Shown: positions 7,794 through 15,732 of the stretch, piece by piece
Position numbering within the stretch: the first letter of the stretch is position 1
Layout: each line of letters begins with the position of its first letter
Notes under the pieces: model-generated
What the model saw: only the letters and a program-made list of their open reading frames with translations
The model's database searches: none
Told to the model about the DNA's origin: nothing
Translations under genes and position numbers: made by a program
DNA from: a virus
Reading direction: 5' to 3' (one strand)
IMG/VR virus record: IMGVR_UViG_3300017963_000466
Location: 1 to 38,577 of that record
Length of the DNA: 38,577 bases

Positions 7794-8792
7794 TTACCCT
7801 GCTTCAACGCCGAACTGTGCGGCGTTCACGCCGCTCTCAGTCCAGGCAGATGCTGTGTCGGGATCGGTTTCGCTGATCCGATATTGCCAGTCGTATGACG
7901 TGTCGCTGGTGGACTCACCGGCGTCGGCGTCCGTCGTCGTGCCGGTCTTGATCACAGTCTTGAAAGTCTCGGTCCCGGCGGTCACGCGACGCTGGGTGTT
8001 GATTTGTAACCCCTTGACGGTGTCAACCTCCGATGGGAGGCTTTCGTAGTTGTAGAGGTCGCGATCCGTAGACGTCGAGGTTTCGACGTAACTCGTATCA
8101 TCATCCGGCGGGTTCTCGTCCACCCGCTCGTAATTGTTTCCAGAATCCGGCGTCCAATCCGTGTCGTCACCGGCGGAGTCTGGCAGGATGCCGTCGATTC
8201 TAATATCATCGAGGTATCCGGAGTCGCTGACGTAGAAATCGTCGTACCACGGGCCTCCATTATGGCCTCGGAGAATGACCTGTTCGAGATACTGGCCGCT
8301 CGTCCTGGTATCAACATTTGTCGCGCTGCCAAGTGACTCCCCATCCAAGCGCACTTCCCACGCGCCCACCGAGTTGTCGATTGTGACTTTGAACTCAAGG
8401 TAGTACCAAATCTCGGCCCGAATGGAACAGTAGACGTTCGCCAGTCGGGTCGTCCCTCTGTAGACCTTGATATAGCCTGCCGGGTCCAACTTGCGATTCA
8501 TGCCGAACCACGAGCCCGTCTCCCAAAAGCCCATGATGACGCGGGGCTGGATCGAATTGAACTTGACCGCCATCCCGACGTATAATGTCGAGTTGCTGCC
8601 TAAGTTGTTCGTAGACGCGTTTCGGTCGAACGACGTAGGCCACTCAAGGGACGAACCGGCATATCGACCTGACTCAACGTCCATGATTCCGAAATCATTA
8701 GGGACGGCATACCGATCTTGGAACGAGGAATCGACAGCGCCACCGGGCGTACTGCCGTAACCTTCGAATCCGTCTAGCCAAAGGATTGCCAT
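7794..8792 (-). CDS. Concanavalin-like (LamG-type) virion protein, copy 1
   Basis: The 332-residue protein opens MAILWLDGFEGYG and contains beta-strand patterns of a LamG/concanavalin jelly roll (WYYLEFKVTIDNSVGAWEV, then LDDIRIDG), a carbohydrate-binding fold common in phage fibres. A C-terminal domain (DTDWTPDSGNNYERV ... SAWTESGVNAAQFGVE) is shared almost motif for motif with the adjacent upstream gene, so the two arose by duplication. It starts on the TAATG junction with that gene. Palindrome copies lie at 8384-8397 and 8694-8707. Sugar binding at the host surface is inference. Confidence 0.65.
   Translation of the reverse strand: MAILWLDGFEGYGSTPGGAVDSSFQDRYAVPNDFGIMDVESGRYAGSSLEWPTSFDRNASTNNLGSNSTLYVGMAVKFNSIQPRVIMGFWETGSWFGMNRKLDPAGYIKVYRGTTRLANVYCSIRAEIWYYLEFKVTIDNSVGAWEVRLDGESLGSATNVDTRTSGQYLEQVILRGHNGGPWYDDFYVSDSGYLDDIRIDGILPDSAGDDTDWTPDSGNNYERVDENPPDDDTSYVETSTSTDRDLYNYESLPSEVDTVKGLQINTQRRVTAGTETFKTVIKTGTTTDADAGESTSDTSYDWQYRISETDPDTASAWTESGVNAAQFGVEAG
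8384..8397. repeat. 14-bp palindrome, one mismatch (TGACTTTGAACTCA)
   Basis: In lectin-like copy 1; only position 4 departs. Confidence 0.5.
8694..8707. repeat. 14-bp palindrome, perfect match (TGATTCCGAAATCA)
   Basis: In lectin-like copy 1, 85 bases inside the gene start. Confidence 0.65.
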
Positions 8793-9832
8793 TACCCTAC
8801 CTCCATCCCGAACTGGGCGCTATTCAAACCGGACGACGTCCAGGCAGTAGCGGTGTCGGGATCTTGCTCCATGATTCGGTAACAATGCCGCCAGTTAACA
8901 CCGGACAGTGGTGTACCTGCGTCATTGCTTTCGGTCGTACCACTCTTACAAACAGTCTCCAGCGTCTGGAAACCTGCGTTGGTGGTGCGGGCGTCAGTAT
9001 TGATTTGGATACCGACTACGTCGCTAAGTACGCCTGTCGGAAGTGAGTCGTAGTTATAGAGGTCAGTATCAAGCGAGGTACCGGACTCGACGTAACTGGT
9101 GTCCTCGTCAATGCCGTCCGTCTCATTGACGCGGTCGTAGTTGTTTCCTGAGTCGGGCGTCCAATCCGTATCGTCACCGGCGGCATCCGGATAGATCGCA
9201 TGGACGCGAGCCTCACCGTGGTTGGTGGCGTTGTCGATCCACCAATCGTCCCACGTCACGTTGACGTTGTTGTTAGCCCACAGCCGCACCCACCGAAACT
9301 CTTGCGTACTCCCGCTCTGGGTATCCATAGAGGAACCTGAGAGAACCGTAGATCCGTCGATCTTAAGCTCATAAGCACCGTTCGGGGAATTGCCGAGCGT
9401 AACATCAAACGTCAGGTGGTACCACGTGCTGCCTGTCAGGCCCAGGCCGGAAGTCGTAGCGATGTTTGTGCCGCCACGATACACGCTCAGCTCACCGGAG
9501 TTCTCCAGGCGAACGTTCATGCCGTCAACCGAGTCATTACCGCCGACTTCTACGAAGACCAGCAGAGTCCGCTGAATCGTCGGGCCGCCAGAGAGCTGAA
9601 AGTTGAACCCGGTTATCATCCGAGTCTGAGCACCGAGATCTGGTGTCGTCATACTACGGTTGAAAGATACCGGCCACTTCAAAGCTTTGCTATTTGTGTA
9701 GCGACCGGCCGCCATGTCCATTACGTCTTCATCGGCACTGATGATGTAACGGTTAAGGATCATCGTCGGATCGGGCGGATCGGGTGTCGAGTCCTCGTAG
9801 CCTTCGAATCCTTCTATCCATAACAATGTCAT
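8792..9832 (-). CDS. Concanavalin-like (LamG-type) virion protein, copy 2
   Basis: This 346-residue paralogue of its downstream neighbour has the same N-terminal signature (LLWIEGFEGYE), central jelly-roll segment (WYHLTFDVTLGNSPNGAYEL) and C-terminal module (DTDWTPDSGNNYDRV ... AWTSSGLNSAQFGMEVG). The N-terminal halves have diverged more than the C-terminal third. It is the first gene after an 80-base gap that holds a palindrome and a hairpin, so it may begin a separately regulated tail segment. Confidence 0.65.
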   Translation of the reverse strand: MTLLWIEGFEGYEDSTPDPPDPTMILNRYIISADEDVMDMAAGRYTNSKALKWPVSFNRSMTTPDLGAQTRMITGFNFQLSGGPTIQRTLLVFVEVGGNDSVDGMNVRLENSGELSVYRGGTNIATTSGLGLTGSTWYHLTFDVTLGNSPNGAYELKIDGSTVLSGSSMDTQSGSTQEFRWVRLWANNNVNVTWDDWWIDNATNHGEARVHAIYPDAAGDDTDWTPDSGNNYDRVNETDGIDEDTSYVESGTSLDTDLYNYDSLPTGVLSDVVGIQINTDARTTNAGFQTLETVCKSGTTESNDAGTPLSGVNWRHCYRIMEQDPDTATAWTSSGLNSAQFGMEVG

Positions 9833-9868
9833 GACACTCTCCGTTTTACGTCGTTGGAGGAAAAGCAG

Positions 9869-9895
9869 CCGGAGTAGGGGACGAGCCTACCCCGG
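9869..9895 (-). terminator. Hairpin after the 9913-10644 gene
   Basis: CCGGAGTAGG pairs with CCTACCCCGG (one mismatch) around a 7-base loop, in the minus-strand message just after the palindrome. There is no long U tract, so it may end or process the transcript only partly. Confidence 0.55.
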
Positions 9896-9897
9896 CT

Positions 9898-9911
9898 TGA
9901 TTTCAAACTCA
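9898..9911. promoter_or_regulatory. Palindrome directly after a stop codon (TGATTTCAAACTCA)
   Basis: Perfect match beginning one base after the TGA (9913-9915) of the virion gene and followed by a hairpin at 9869-9895. Identical to the copy after the coat gene. Confidence 0.75.
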
Positions 9912-9912
9912 A

Positions 9913-10644
9913 TCAGCTTGTCGAAGCGTTGACCGTGTAGGTCACCTTCAGCTGATCGCCGTTGGAGACTGCAACGTCGCCGCCGGAGAACAATGCGGTT
10001 GACCAAAGAACATTACCGGCGGCCGTGTGGTCGCCCTTCGTCTGGGCGTTCGTCCCGCCACAGATGAAGATACCCTTGACAGTACCGCCAGCGGTAATGT
10101 CGAAGATCGCCTTGGTCGTGGTATTGGTGATCGACTGGCCGGAAGCTGCGTCGGGCGGCCACTCCGGACGAGTCGTCGCAGAGTCGGTGTTGTTCGCGTC
10201 CGTGTAGGACTGGAACGTATCCCAACCGTTACCGGCTTGGTCGATGTCGTCGTAGGTGTCCGTCGGGTCCAACGCCGAGTAGCCCGTCAGGTTAATCAGG
10301 CCACAGTACCATGCTGTGATCTGAGTGCCGCTGTCGAAGTACACGTTGAGGTTGTTATTCAACCCCTCGTTGGTAATCCCGTTCGGGACTTCGTAAATGC
10401 CGATCAGTTCACCGTGTTTGTTACGGTGCTCCACGTTGATCGTACCGGCTTGACTGAACATGCCAGTGACGGTCTTGTGGTGCTGATTCCGGCTCGCGTC
10501 CCCGCCCCACGGTCCACGCGGCGTCTTACCGACGACAACGTCGGCTTGATGCATGTGGCTATCAGCCTTGGATTGCGCTTGGCGCTCCTGGCGTGCCCGC
10601 ATGGCGGCGAAGCGACGTCGTCGTTCACGCTGCCTTTCGTTCAT
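9913..10644 (-). CDS. Virion protein with basic N-terminal helix (243 aa)
   Basis: The first ~35 residues are a highly charged helix rich in Arg, Gln and Ala (NERQRERRRRFAAMRARQER). A glycine-rich beta domain of the type seen in many phage minor structural proteins follows (GLNNNLNVYFDSGTQ, then TVKGIFICGGTN). The ATG at 10644 overlaps the stop of the tape-measure gene (TGATG) and is preferred to a TTG one codon earlier. The stop is followed one base later by a perfect palindrome and then a hairpin. It may sit at the tail tip or on the tail shaft. Confidence 0.55.
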   Translation of the reverse strand: MNERQRERRRRFAAMRARQERQAQSKADSHMHQADVVVGKTPRGPWGGDASRNQHHKTVTGMFSQAGTINVEHRNKHGELIGIYEVPNGITNEGLNNNLNVYFDSGTQITAWYCGLINLTGYSALDPTDTYDDIDQAGNGWDTFQSYTDANNTDSATTRPEWPPDAASGQSITNTTTKAIFDITAGGTVKGIFICGGTNAQTKGDHTAAGNVLWSTALFSGGDVAVSNGDQLKVTYTVNASTS

Positions 10645-13600
10645 CAATTTCTCCTCAGATTGAAAGTGTTGCGACGGGTCTCGCGTTTGATCTGTTTCAT
10701 CACTTCGCGAGCCGTATCTCGCGCACTGGTGGCCTCGGTGACATTGATATTAACATCACCGAAGTTGAATGCTTCCCCGCCGCTCTCGCGTGATACCGGA
10801 GCGATACCGGCATTCATCGCCTGGATCTGCGGGAAGAATCTCCGTGTTGCGTCCACCGTGTTGACCGACTCACCTGGGGTAAGTGCTGTCAGCACACTGT
10901 CCGAACCGAGCTGTCCACCTAACGCGCGATAGTCAATTTTCGGAATTAGCCCGCCAAACATCTTGTAAATCAGACCGCCGTGTTGACGGCCCTCACCGGA
11001 ATCCGCCGCAGCTTTCGCTGCTTGGGCTTGTCGGCGTAGAGCCTCGGTAGTCTGATCCGTGGCGGTTTTCTGGGCACGCTGGGCGTCCGCTGCCTGGTTA
11101 GAGGCCGTCACCGCATCCTGTCCGGCGTCCGACGCCTCGACCCCTTGTTCACCGAATGCGTCGTTCAATCCGTCAATCGCCTGACCGAGTGGGTTCAACG
11201 TTTCCGCCGTCGGTGCGGCTCGCACTCCTTCAGCCGTGCTGTCGTACAAATCCTTTAGAGAAGTGGTGAGGTTCTCGATGTCCGAGGCAACACTCGCGTA
11301 GCCTGCGTTCCTCAAAGCTTCAGCGCCTCGCGACAACCTAACCAAAGCATCGTTCAATGCTAATGGGTCGAGGTCTTCCGGGTTCAACGCGTCCTTCGCT
11401 TGTCGAGCCGCCTCACCAATCACTCTCGCCAGATTGAGAACGCCGGTCTGGCTATTCTCGGATCGGAGCCCGATGTCCTCAAGTAGTTCACCGGCGATCT
11501 GTACCGGAGCCAAGTTGGCCCCGATGTCTAACAGTCTGGCTGTAAAACCCTCCGTGCTCTTGTTAAGGGTGTTCAGACCACCACGGTCCTGCAACTGTGC
11601 CAGCTTCTCCGTAAGTGATGCGGTCGCTTCCTGCGTCCGAATCAAGGCGTCGTTGTAGTTCTTGGTAGAGGTCTGTACCTTCAGAGTCGCCTTCTCGGCG
11701 TTCTCCAAATCCTTAGGTATCTTCGCAATCTCGTTCTGTGCGTCACCGAAGCCTCGGAACAGTTCGTCCGTAGCAACTAGTTTCGAGAGGGCGACCTTCT
11801 TACTGGCAGGTATCGACTCAGCTTGGCGATTCAGGAGTTCCAGAATCCGATCAATGCTGACCGTGAACGCGTCACTGATGTCAACCTCTTGGCCGGTGAG
11901 TGGATCGCGTAGAGCCGCCTCAAACTTCTGGCGGATAACCGCGATGTCCGGATCATAACGCTCAAGGATCTTGGCGTTCGCACCGGCTCTCGCCAGCTCT
12001 TGCTCAATCGTATCAGTTATGGCCTTAAGCTCGGCCTTGGTCTTAGCCGGGTCAAACTCTGGGTTGACTTCACCATCGCTGATGATGTCAGTCAGACGTT
12101 TGGCCTCCTCGTTCAACGCCTTCAACCGGACGGAGCGAGCTTCTTCCTCGGCACGAATACTATTCGCTGCCGCGATCTCCCCACGCTCCAGGGCGATTCT
12201 GCGTTGGACGAGTTCCTCCTGCTGACCTAAGACTCTCCGTACTTGCTCCTCCGCTCGGAAGATATTAGCCGCATTCTTCGACTGATCGGCAGACGATACA
12301 GCTTGCTTGGCGATGGCCGCCGACTGCTTAAGCAGTTGTTGAGCACGTGCCGTGTCTCCATCGGAGAGTACCCTGTTGGCGTCCCGAGCCAGCTCTTGCG
12401 AGCGTCGAATCTGAGCCCAGACCTTCTGCGTCTCGTCCAGCCCACGCAAACTTCGTGAGAAGTTGAAGCTGTCGAGTGTGTCGCCAATGCCGATCAACTC
12501 GTTCTGTAGGTCGTTGATCGCTTGGCTTGCCTGCTGCGACGTGTCGCGGATCGCTCCGACGAATCGCTCATACTCACTGAGTCTAGAATCAACCTGGGAA
12601 GCGAGGCTGCCGAAGGTCAGATTCTGAACTTGCTCAGCCAGCTTGGCATCTTCGAGGAACAGCTTTTGTTTCTCGGTCAGATACCGCTGCGTCGCGGACA
12701 GGACTTCATTCTCAGTACGGCGGGCGGCATCGCGTTGCAGCTCGAAGCTTCGCTGTGCCGACCTTGCGTTTGCCTCGTTACTCTCCTGTAGGAACTCGGC
12801 AACCTCACGGGCCGTGACCCGCAATCCGTTGAACGCCAGCCCAAGACCGACTACCGCTGACCCGGCCAGGATGGCCCAGCCAATCGGGTTGGTCAACAGG
12901 AAGGCTTTGATCGCTGCCGTGCTCGCCACAATGGCGGCAGTTAGCGATGTCTGTGCTGCAATCCACGTCGTTGTCGCACCAATGATTCCGGTTACGCTGA
13001 CGACGTAAGCGGCAGCGGCGGCACCGATGGCGACACCGAACGTCACCAAAGCGGCTCGGGCACTACCGAAGGCGTCACTGACGAGATTCATTCCTTTAAC
13101 GGCGACTTGACCGAACTCGATAAAGTCGTTCTTCAGGGAGTTCAACTCCTTCTGGAACTGCTTGGCGTCCGTGTTGAAGACCTCGTCGAAAGCATCCTGC
13201 AGGTCGCCAGCACCGGCGGCCTCGATCTCCTTCAAGTTGTCAGCGAATCGTTCCGCATCACTACCGGTCAAGCCCAAGACACCACGGATGGCTCGGACGC
13301 GGTTGAACAGCCCACCGATTTCCGTCGCCGTCTCGCCCGTCGTGTTGGCGAGTTCTGACAGGAATCCCTGGAAGCCGAATGCTTGGATACCAGCTTCAGC
13401 TGATGCTACACCCAGTTCCTTATACGTCTGCTTCAAGTTCTCCGTCGGGCGGATCAACTTCAAAGTCGTATTGTTGATCAGGGTGAACGCTTCGTTGTAT
13501 TTCAAACCCGTAACGGTCAGTGTGGCGATGGACGACAACACTTCGTCGAGCGAGATGCCGAGCTGTGCAGCCAGCACCGTAACACGACCGAAGGTGTTAG

Positions 13601-14522
13601 CGAACTCTTCACCACGGATACGACCCAACTCAATCGTCTTGAACAGCTTACCGGCGACGTTCTCGGCTTCAGAAGCCGCGATGCCGTAAGAGTTCAAGGT
13701 CGATGACAGCAGGTTCACAGCGGAAGCGGAGTCGGTAACAGCAGCGACGGCGAACTTGTTAGCCGCCGCGAGAAACTCGAAGTTCTCCGCACCTTCAGCA
13801 ACCTGGTTCGACAAAGTCTGATACAAACCTTCCGCAACCACGTCAACTGGTTGTGCGAAGGCGTCCGACAGGCTTCTGATTTTAGAAGCAATCTGCTCGG
13901 TCGTCAGCTCAAGCTGTTGACCGATCGTTTGGATTTCTCCAAGGGCAACTCCGTACTCAACCGAGTTCTGGATGCCGTCGGCAAAGGCGTTCGTGATCAG
14001 CGTGATCGCACGGTGGATAGTCTGGATCGCAAAGATCCGCACCACCGACTTCCATGAGAGCAGAACAGCTTCGCCGGATTGTTTACCTTTCTTTCCGAGG
14101 TTATCAAGATCGACGCCAGCGGCCTTGGCTTGTTCGCGAAGCTGCTGGAATGCAACCTCCGTGTCCGTGCCGATATTCTTAAGGCTCGATCCAACCTTCT
14201 CGGTACTCTGTGCGGCCTTACCGGAGGCGTCACTGACACCAGTAAGCCCCGCACTGATCTGCGTGTATCCCTGTTGGATTTGTCCGAGGTTAGTGTTAGA
14301 CTGCTTGAAGCCTAGCGTGGCTGCGGACAGCTCACGCATAGCCGCAGCCGACTTTGCGAGGTTTGCAGCGAACCGACCGCCTGAACGGTTGAAGCTCCGC
14401 GTCCCCTCCGCCGCCTCTCGGACAGCAGCGTTGTATCGCTCCATCTCTTTGGTCAACTCGGCCAGGGAGCGTATCGCTCCATCGGCCTCGAAACCTAGAG
14501 AGGTAGTGATTTCGTCTGCCAT
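10644..14522 (-). CDS. Tail tape-measure protein
   Basis: At 1292 residues this is the longest gene. It has long amphipathic helices throughout and a TP901-1-like core near residues 190-430 (VAEGLYQTLSNQVAEG, RGEEFANTFGRVTVLAAQLG). Hydrophobic segments lie around residues 490-580 (GVAIGAAAAAYVVSVTGIIG, then NPIGWAILAGSAVVGLGLAF). Such proteins set tail length and may help deliver DNA across membranes. At the usual ~1.5 angstrom per residue, the length predicts a tail of about 190 nm, hence a long-tailed siphovirus. It starts on a TGATG overlap. Palindrome copies lie at 12578-12591 (perfect) and 13877-13890. Confidence 0.9.
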   Translation of the reverse strand: MADEITTSLGFEADGAIRSLAELTKEMERYNAAVREAAEGTRSFNRSGGRFAANLAKSAAAMRELSAATLGFKQSNTNLGQIQQGYTQISAGLTGVSDASGKAAQSTEKVGSSLKNIGTDTEVAFQQLREQAKAAGVDLDNLGKKGKQSGEAVLLSWKSVVRIFAIQTIHRAITLITNAFADGIQNSVEYGVALGEIQTIGQQLELTTEQIASKIRSLSDAFAQPVDVVAEGLYQTLSNQVAEGAENFEFLAAANKFAVAAVTDSASAVNLLSSTLNSYGIAASEAENVAGKLFKTIELGRIRGEEFANTFGRVTVLAAQLGISLDEVLSSIATLTVTGLKYNEAFTLINNTTLKLIRPTENLKQTYKELGVASAEAGIQAFGFQGFLSELANTTGETATEIGGLFNRVRAIRGVLGLTGSDAERFADNLKEIEAAGAGDLQDAFDEVFNTDAKQFQKELNSLKNDFIEFGQVAVKGMNLVSDAFGSARAALVTFGVAIGAAAAAYVVSVTGIIGATTTWIAAQTSLTAAIVASTAAIKAFLLTNPIGWAILAGSAVVGLGLAFNGLRVTAREVAEFLQESNEANARSAQRSFELQRDAARRTENEVLSATQRYLTEKQKLFLEDAKLAEQVQNLTFGSLASQVDSRLSEYERFVGAIRDTSQQASQAINDLQNELIGIGDTLDSFNFSRSLRGLDETQKVWAQIRRSQELARDANRVLSDGDTARAQQLLKQSAAIAKQAVSSADQSKNAANIFRAEEQVRRVLGQQEELVQRRIALERGEIAAANSIRAEEEARSVRLKALNEEAKRLTDIISDGEVNPEFDPAKTKAELKAITDTIEQELARAGANAKILERYDPDIAVIRQKFEAALRDPLTGQEVDISDAFTVSIDRILELLNRQAESIPASKKVALSKLVATDELFRGFGDAQNEIAKIPKDLENAEKATLKVQTSTKNYNDALIRTQEATASLTEKLAQLQDRGGLNTLNKSTEGFTARLLDIGANLAPVQIAGELLEDIGLRSENSQTGVLNLARVIGEAARQAKDALNPEDLDPLALNDALVRLSRGAEALRNAGYASVASDIENLTTSLKDLYDSTAEGVRAAPTAETLNPLGQAIDGLNDAFGEQGVEASDAGQDAVTASNQAADAQRAQKTATDQTTEALRRQAQAAKAAADSGEGRQHGGLIYKMFGGLIPKIDYRALGGQLGSDSVLTALTPGESVNTVDATRRFFPQIQAMNAGIAPVSRESGGEAFNFGDVNINVTEATSARDTAREVMKQIKRETRRNTFNLRRN
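12578..12591. repeat. 14-bp palindrome, perfect match (TGAGTCTAGAATCA)
   Basis: In the middle of the tape-measure gene. Confidence 0.65.
13877..13890. repeat. 14-bp palindrome, one mismatch (TGATTTTAGAAGCA)
   Basis: In the tape-measure gene; same T-to-G change at position 12 as the copy at 35280-35293. Confidence 0.5.
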
Positions 14523-14986
14523 CAGTTTACCCTCTTGATGATTCGACCCCTAATAACGGGCCTGGGCAGGCGGATAGTTTTAGCGAATGCACGGAACGCT
14601 TCAGCACCGGCGGGCAAAGACTGCCACGGTGAAGACTTACCGACACCTTCTTCGGTTTCACCTTGCACGTAGTGAGGGACCGAAGTGGAGAACTTGAATC
14701 GAAACTCTGGTAACGCGACGATGAACTCCCCGGTGCCCAACGCTTCACCCTTGGGAATTCGACTCTTGGCCTTCAACGGCCCGATAAAGATTTTAGCATC
14801 GCCCGCCTTCGTCAGTCGCAGCAAAGACCCTTGGGCCATACCGGACCAGACTGGGACGGCGTTGGTGACGACATCCAACCAAATCTCAAGAGCGGTGTGT
14901 AGGTCCCTCTCAAGAGATGCTTCCAACTTAGCCTTATATTTATCGAGGTCAAGAAACAAGCCTCGGAATCGGCCTTTGAATTTCAT
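14522..14986 (-). CDS. HK97 gp10-like tail/connector protein (154 aa)
   Basis: The motif VPVWSGMAQGSLLRL followed by FSTSVPHYVQGETEEG matches the 'vxtGxlrxs...vxYaxxvexG' pattern of the HK97-gp10/tail-component family, small proteins at the head-tail junction or in tail assembly. It sits just upstream of the tape measure, after the chaperone genes, which is somewhat downstream of the usual connector position. The ATG lies a few bases past the stop of the frameshift reading frame. Identification rests on the motif and gene order. Confidence 0.5.
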   Translation of the reverse strand: MKFKGRFRGLFLDLDKYKAKLEASLERDLHTALEIWLDVVTNAVPVWSGMAQGSLLRLTKAGDAKIFIGPLKAKSRIPKGEALGTGEFIVALPEFRFKFSTSVPHYVQGETEEGVGKSSPWQSLPAGAEAFRAFAKTIRLPRPVIRGRIIKRVN

Positions 14987-14988
14987 GA

Positions 14989-15168
14989 CTACCTCGCAAA
15001 GATTTTGGCTAGTTGGTTGAGATCGTCTACGCGTTCCTTGCGATCTTCCATCATCCGTATTTGATCGTAAGCCAACAGGTCTGCCTGTACGTCAACGGGC
15101 AGGTCGTCCCACTCGGACCACGGGCAGATGTTAAAGCGTTCGCAGGCACGCCATATGGCGAAATCCAT
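14989..15168 (-). CDS. Tail-assembly chaperone, frameshift (T) part
   Basis: From the ATG at 15168 this frame gives a 59-residue acidic product (MDFAIWRACERFN ... NQLAKIFAR). More importantly, the frame is open upstream into the previous gene, and a TTTTTTA slippery heptamer at 15225-15219 would join the two by a -1 shift into a fusion of about 224 residues. This is the gpG/gpGT arrangement of lambdoid tail chaperones, which prevent tape-measure aggregation before tail-tube assembly. Its position directly before the tape-measure region fits. It could also be translated alone, although no strong ribosome-binding site is seen. Confidence 0.7.
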   Translation of the reverse strand: MDFAIWRACERFNICPWSEWDDLPVDVQADLLAYDQIRMMEDRKERVDDLNQLAKIFAR

Positions 15169-15188
15169 TGTGCGACTCGGCGCTAGGA

Positions 15189-15662
15189 TTACTCGCTTGG
15201 AGGAGCCTGCTTCCCAGCTAAAAAACGTTTCCTTGCCTCATCGAGGGCGGCCTCGCTCAGGCAGTTGGCCCGCATGACACCGGCCACAACTCGGTTCACT
15301 TCGACGTCGCTCAGGCCGGATTCGATCAATTCTTTCCGGAAGTTAGGCCACGTTAAGTGATCATCCAGCTTGACTTCTTCCCATTCCAAATCTTCGGTGC
15401 CGTCGGCAAGTCCCTTGATGACCATGTAAGCGACGCGCTTCTGGCCGAATGCCTCGACGGCTTTCTTGTAGTTTGAGTCTTCAACGTTTGTGATTTCGGT
15501 GCCGTCGGCCATGCGCCTTCGCGGAGGCTGCGGTGGCGGGCAGAGTTTGTCAAAGTTGTCGAAGTCACCGATGGCACGAGCCATCATGACGATGTCCCCA
15601 TCGGGACGCGGGAGTACGATGGGTTCGACATGGATACCGGGTCGTTTGCCGTTCAACTTCAT
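15189..15662 (-). CDS. Tail-assembly chaperone (G part)
   Basis: This 157-residue, mostly helical, acidic protein lies between the major tail protein and the tape measure, the standard place for a gpG-like chaperone. AGGAG lies before the ATG (AGGAGTATCCCTATG). Codons 147-148 are TTT TTA preceded by a T, forming the XXXYYYZ slippery site. The 0-frame ends nine codons later at TAA 15189, while the -1 frame stays open to 14989. Most ribosomes would make the short form and a minority the fusion. Confidence 0.75.
   Translation of the reverse strand: MKLNGKRPGIHVEPIVLPRPDGDIVMMARAIGDFDNFDKLCPPPQPPRRRMADGTEITNVEDSNYKKAVEAFGQKRVAYMVIKGLADGTEDLEWEEVKLDDHLTWPNFRKELIESGLSDVEVNRVVAGVMRANCLSEAALDEARKRFLAGKQAPPSE
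15219..15225 (-). promoter_or_regulatory. Programmed -1 ribosomal frameshift site (TTTTTTA)
   Basis: On the minus strand the sequence reads CG T-TTT-TTA in the chaperone frame, a canonical XXXYYYZ heptamer. The -1 frame is then read TTT TTT AGC TGG and continues without a stop into the 59-codon downstream frame. Both reading and location are textbook for tail chaperones. I did not resolve a downstream stimulatory structure. Confidence 0.75.
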
Positions 15663-15691
15663 AGGGATACTCCTGGTTGTGAAAGATACCC

Positions 15692-15713
15692 AGGGCGGGG
15701 ACGGCCCCGCCCT
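15692..15713 (-). terminator. Strong GC hairpin after the major tail protein gene
   Basis: AGGGCGGGG and CCCCGCCCT form a perfect 9-bp stem around a 4-base loop in the gap between the tail protein and the chaperone. The following U content is modest. Likely a partial terminator or 3'-end stabiliser. Confidence 0.65.
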
Positions 15714-15726
15714 GAGTATAGAATCA
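15713..15726. promoter_or_regulatory. Palindrome after the major tail protein stop (TGAGTATAGAATCA)
   Basis: One mismatch (position 6). It lies six bases after the TAG at 15733-15735, and its last base in the transcript direction joins the hairpin at 15692-15713. Confidence 0.65.
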
Positions 15727-15732
15727 ATTGGC

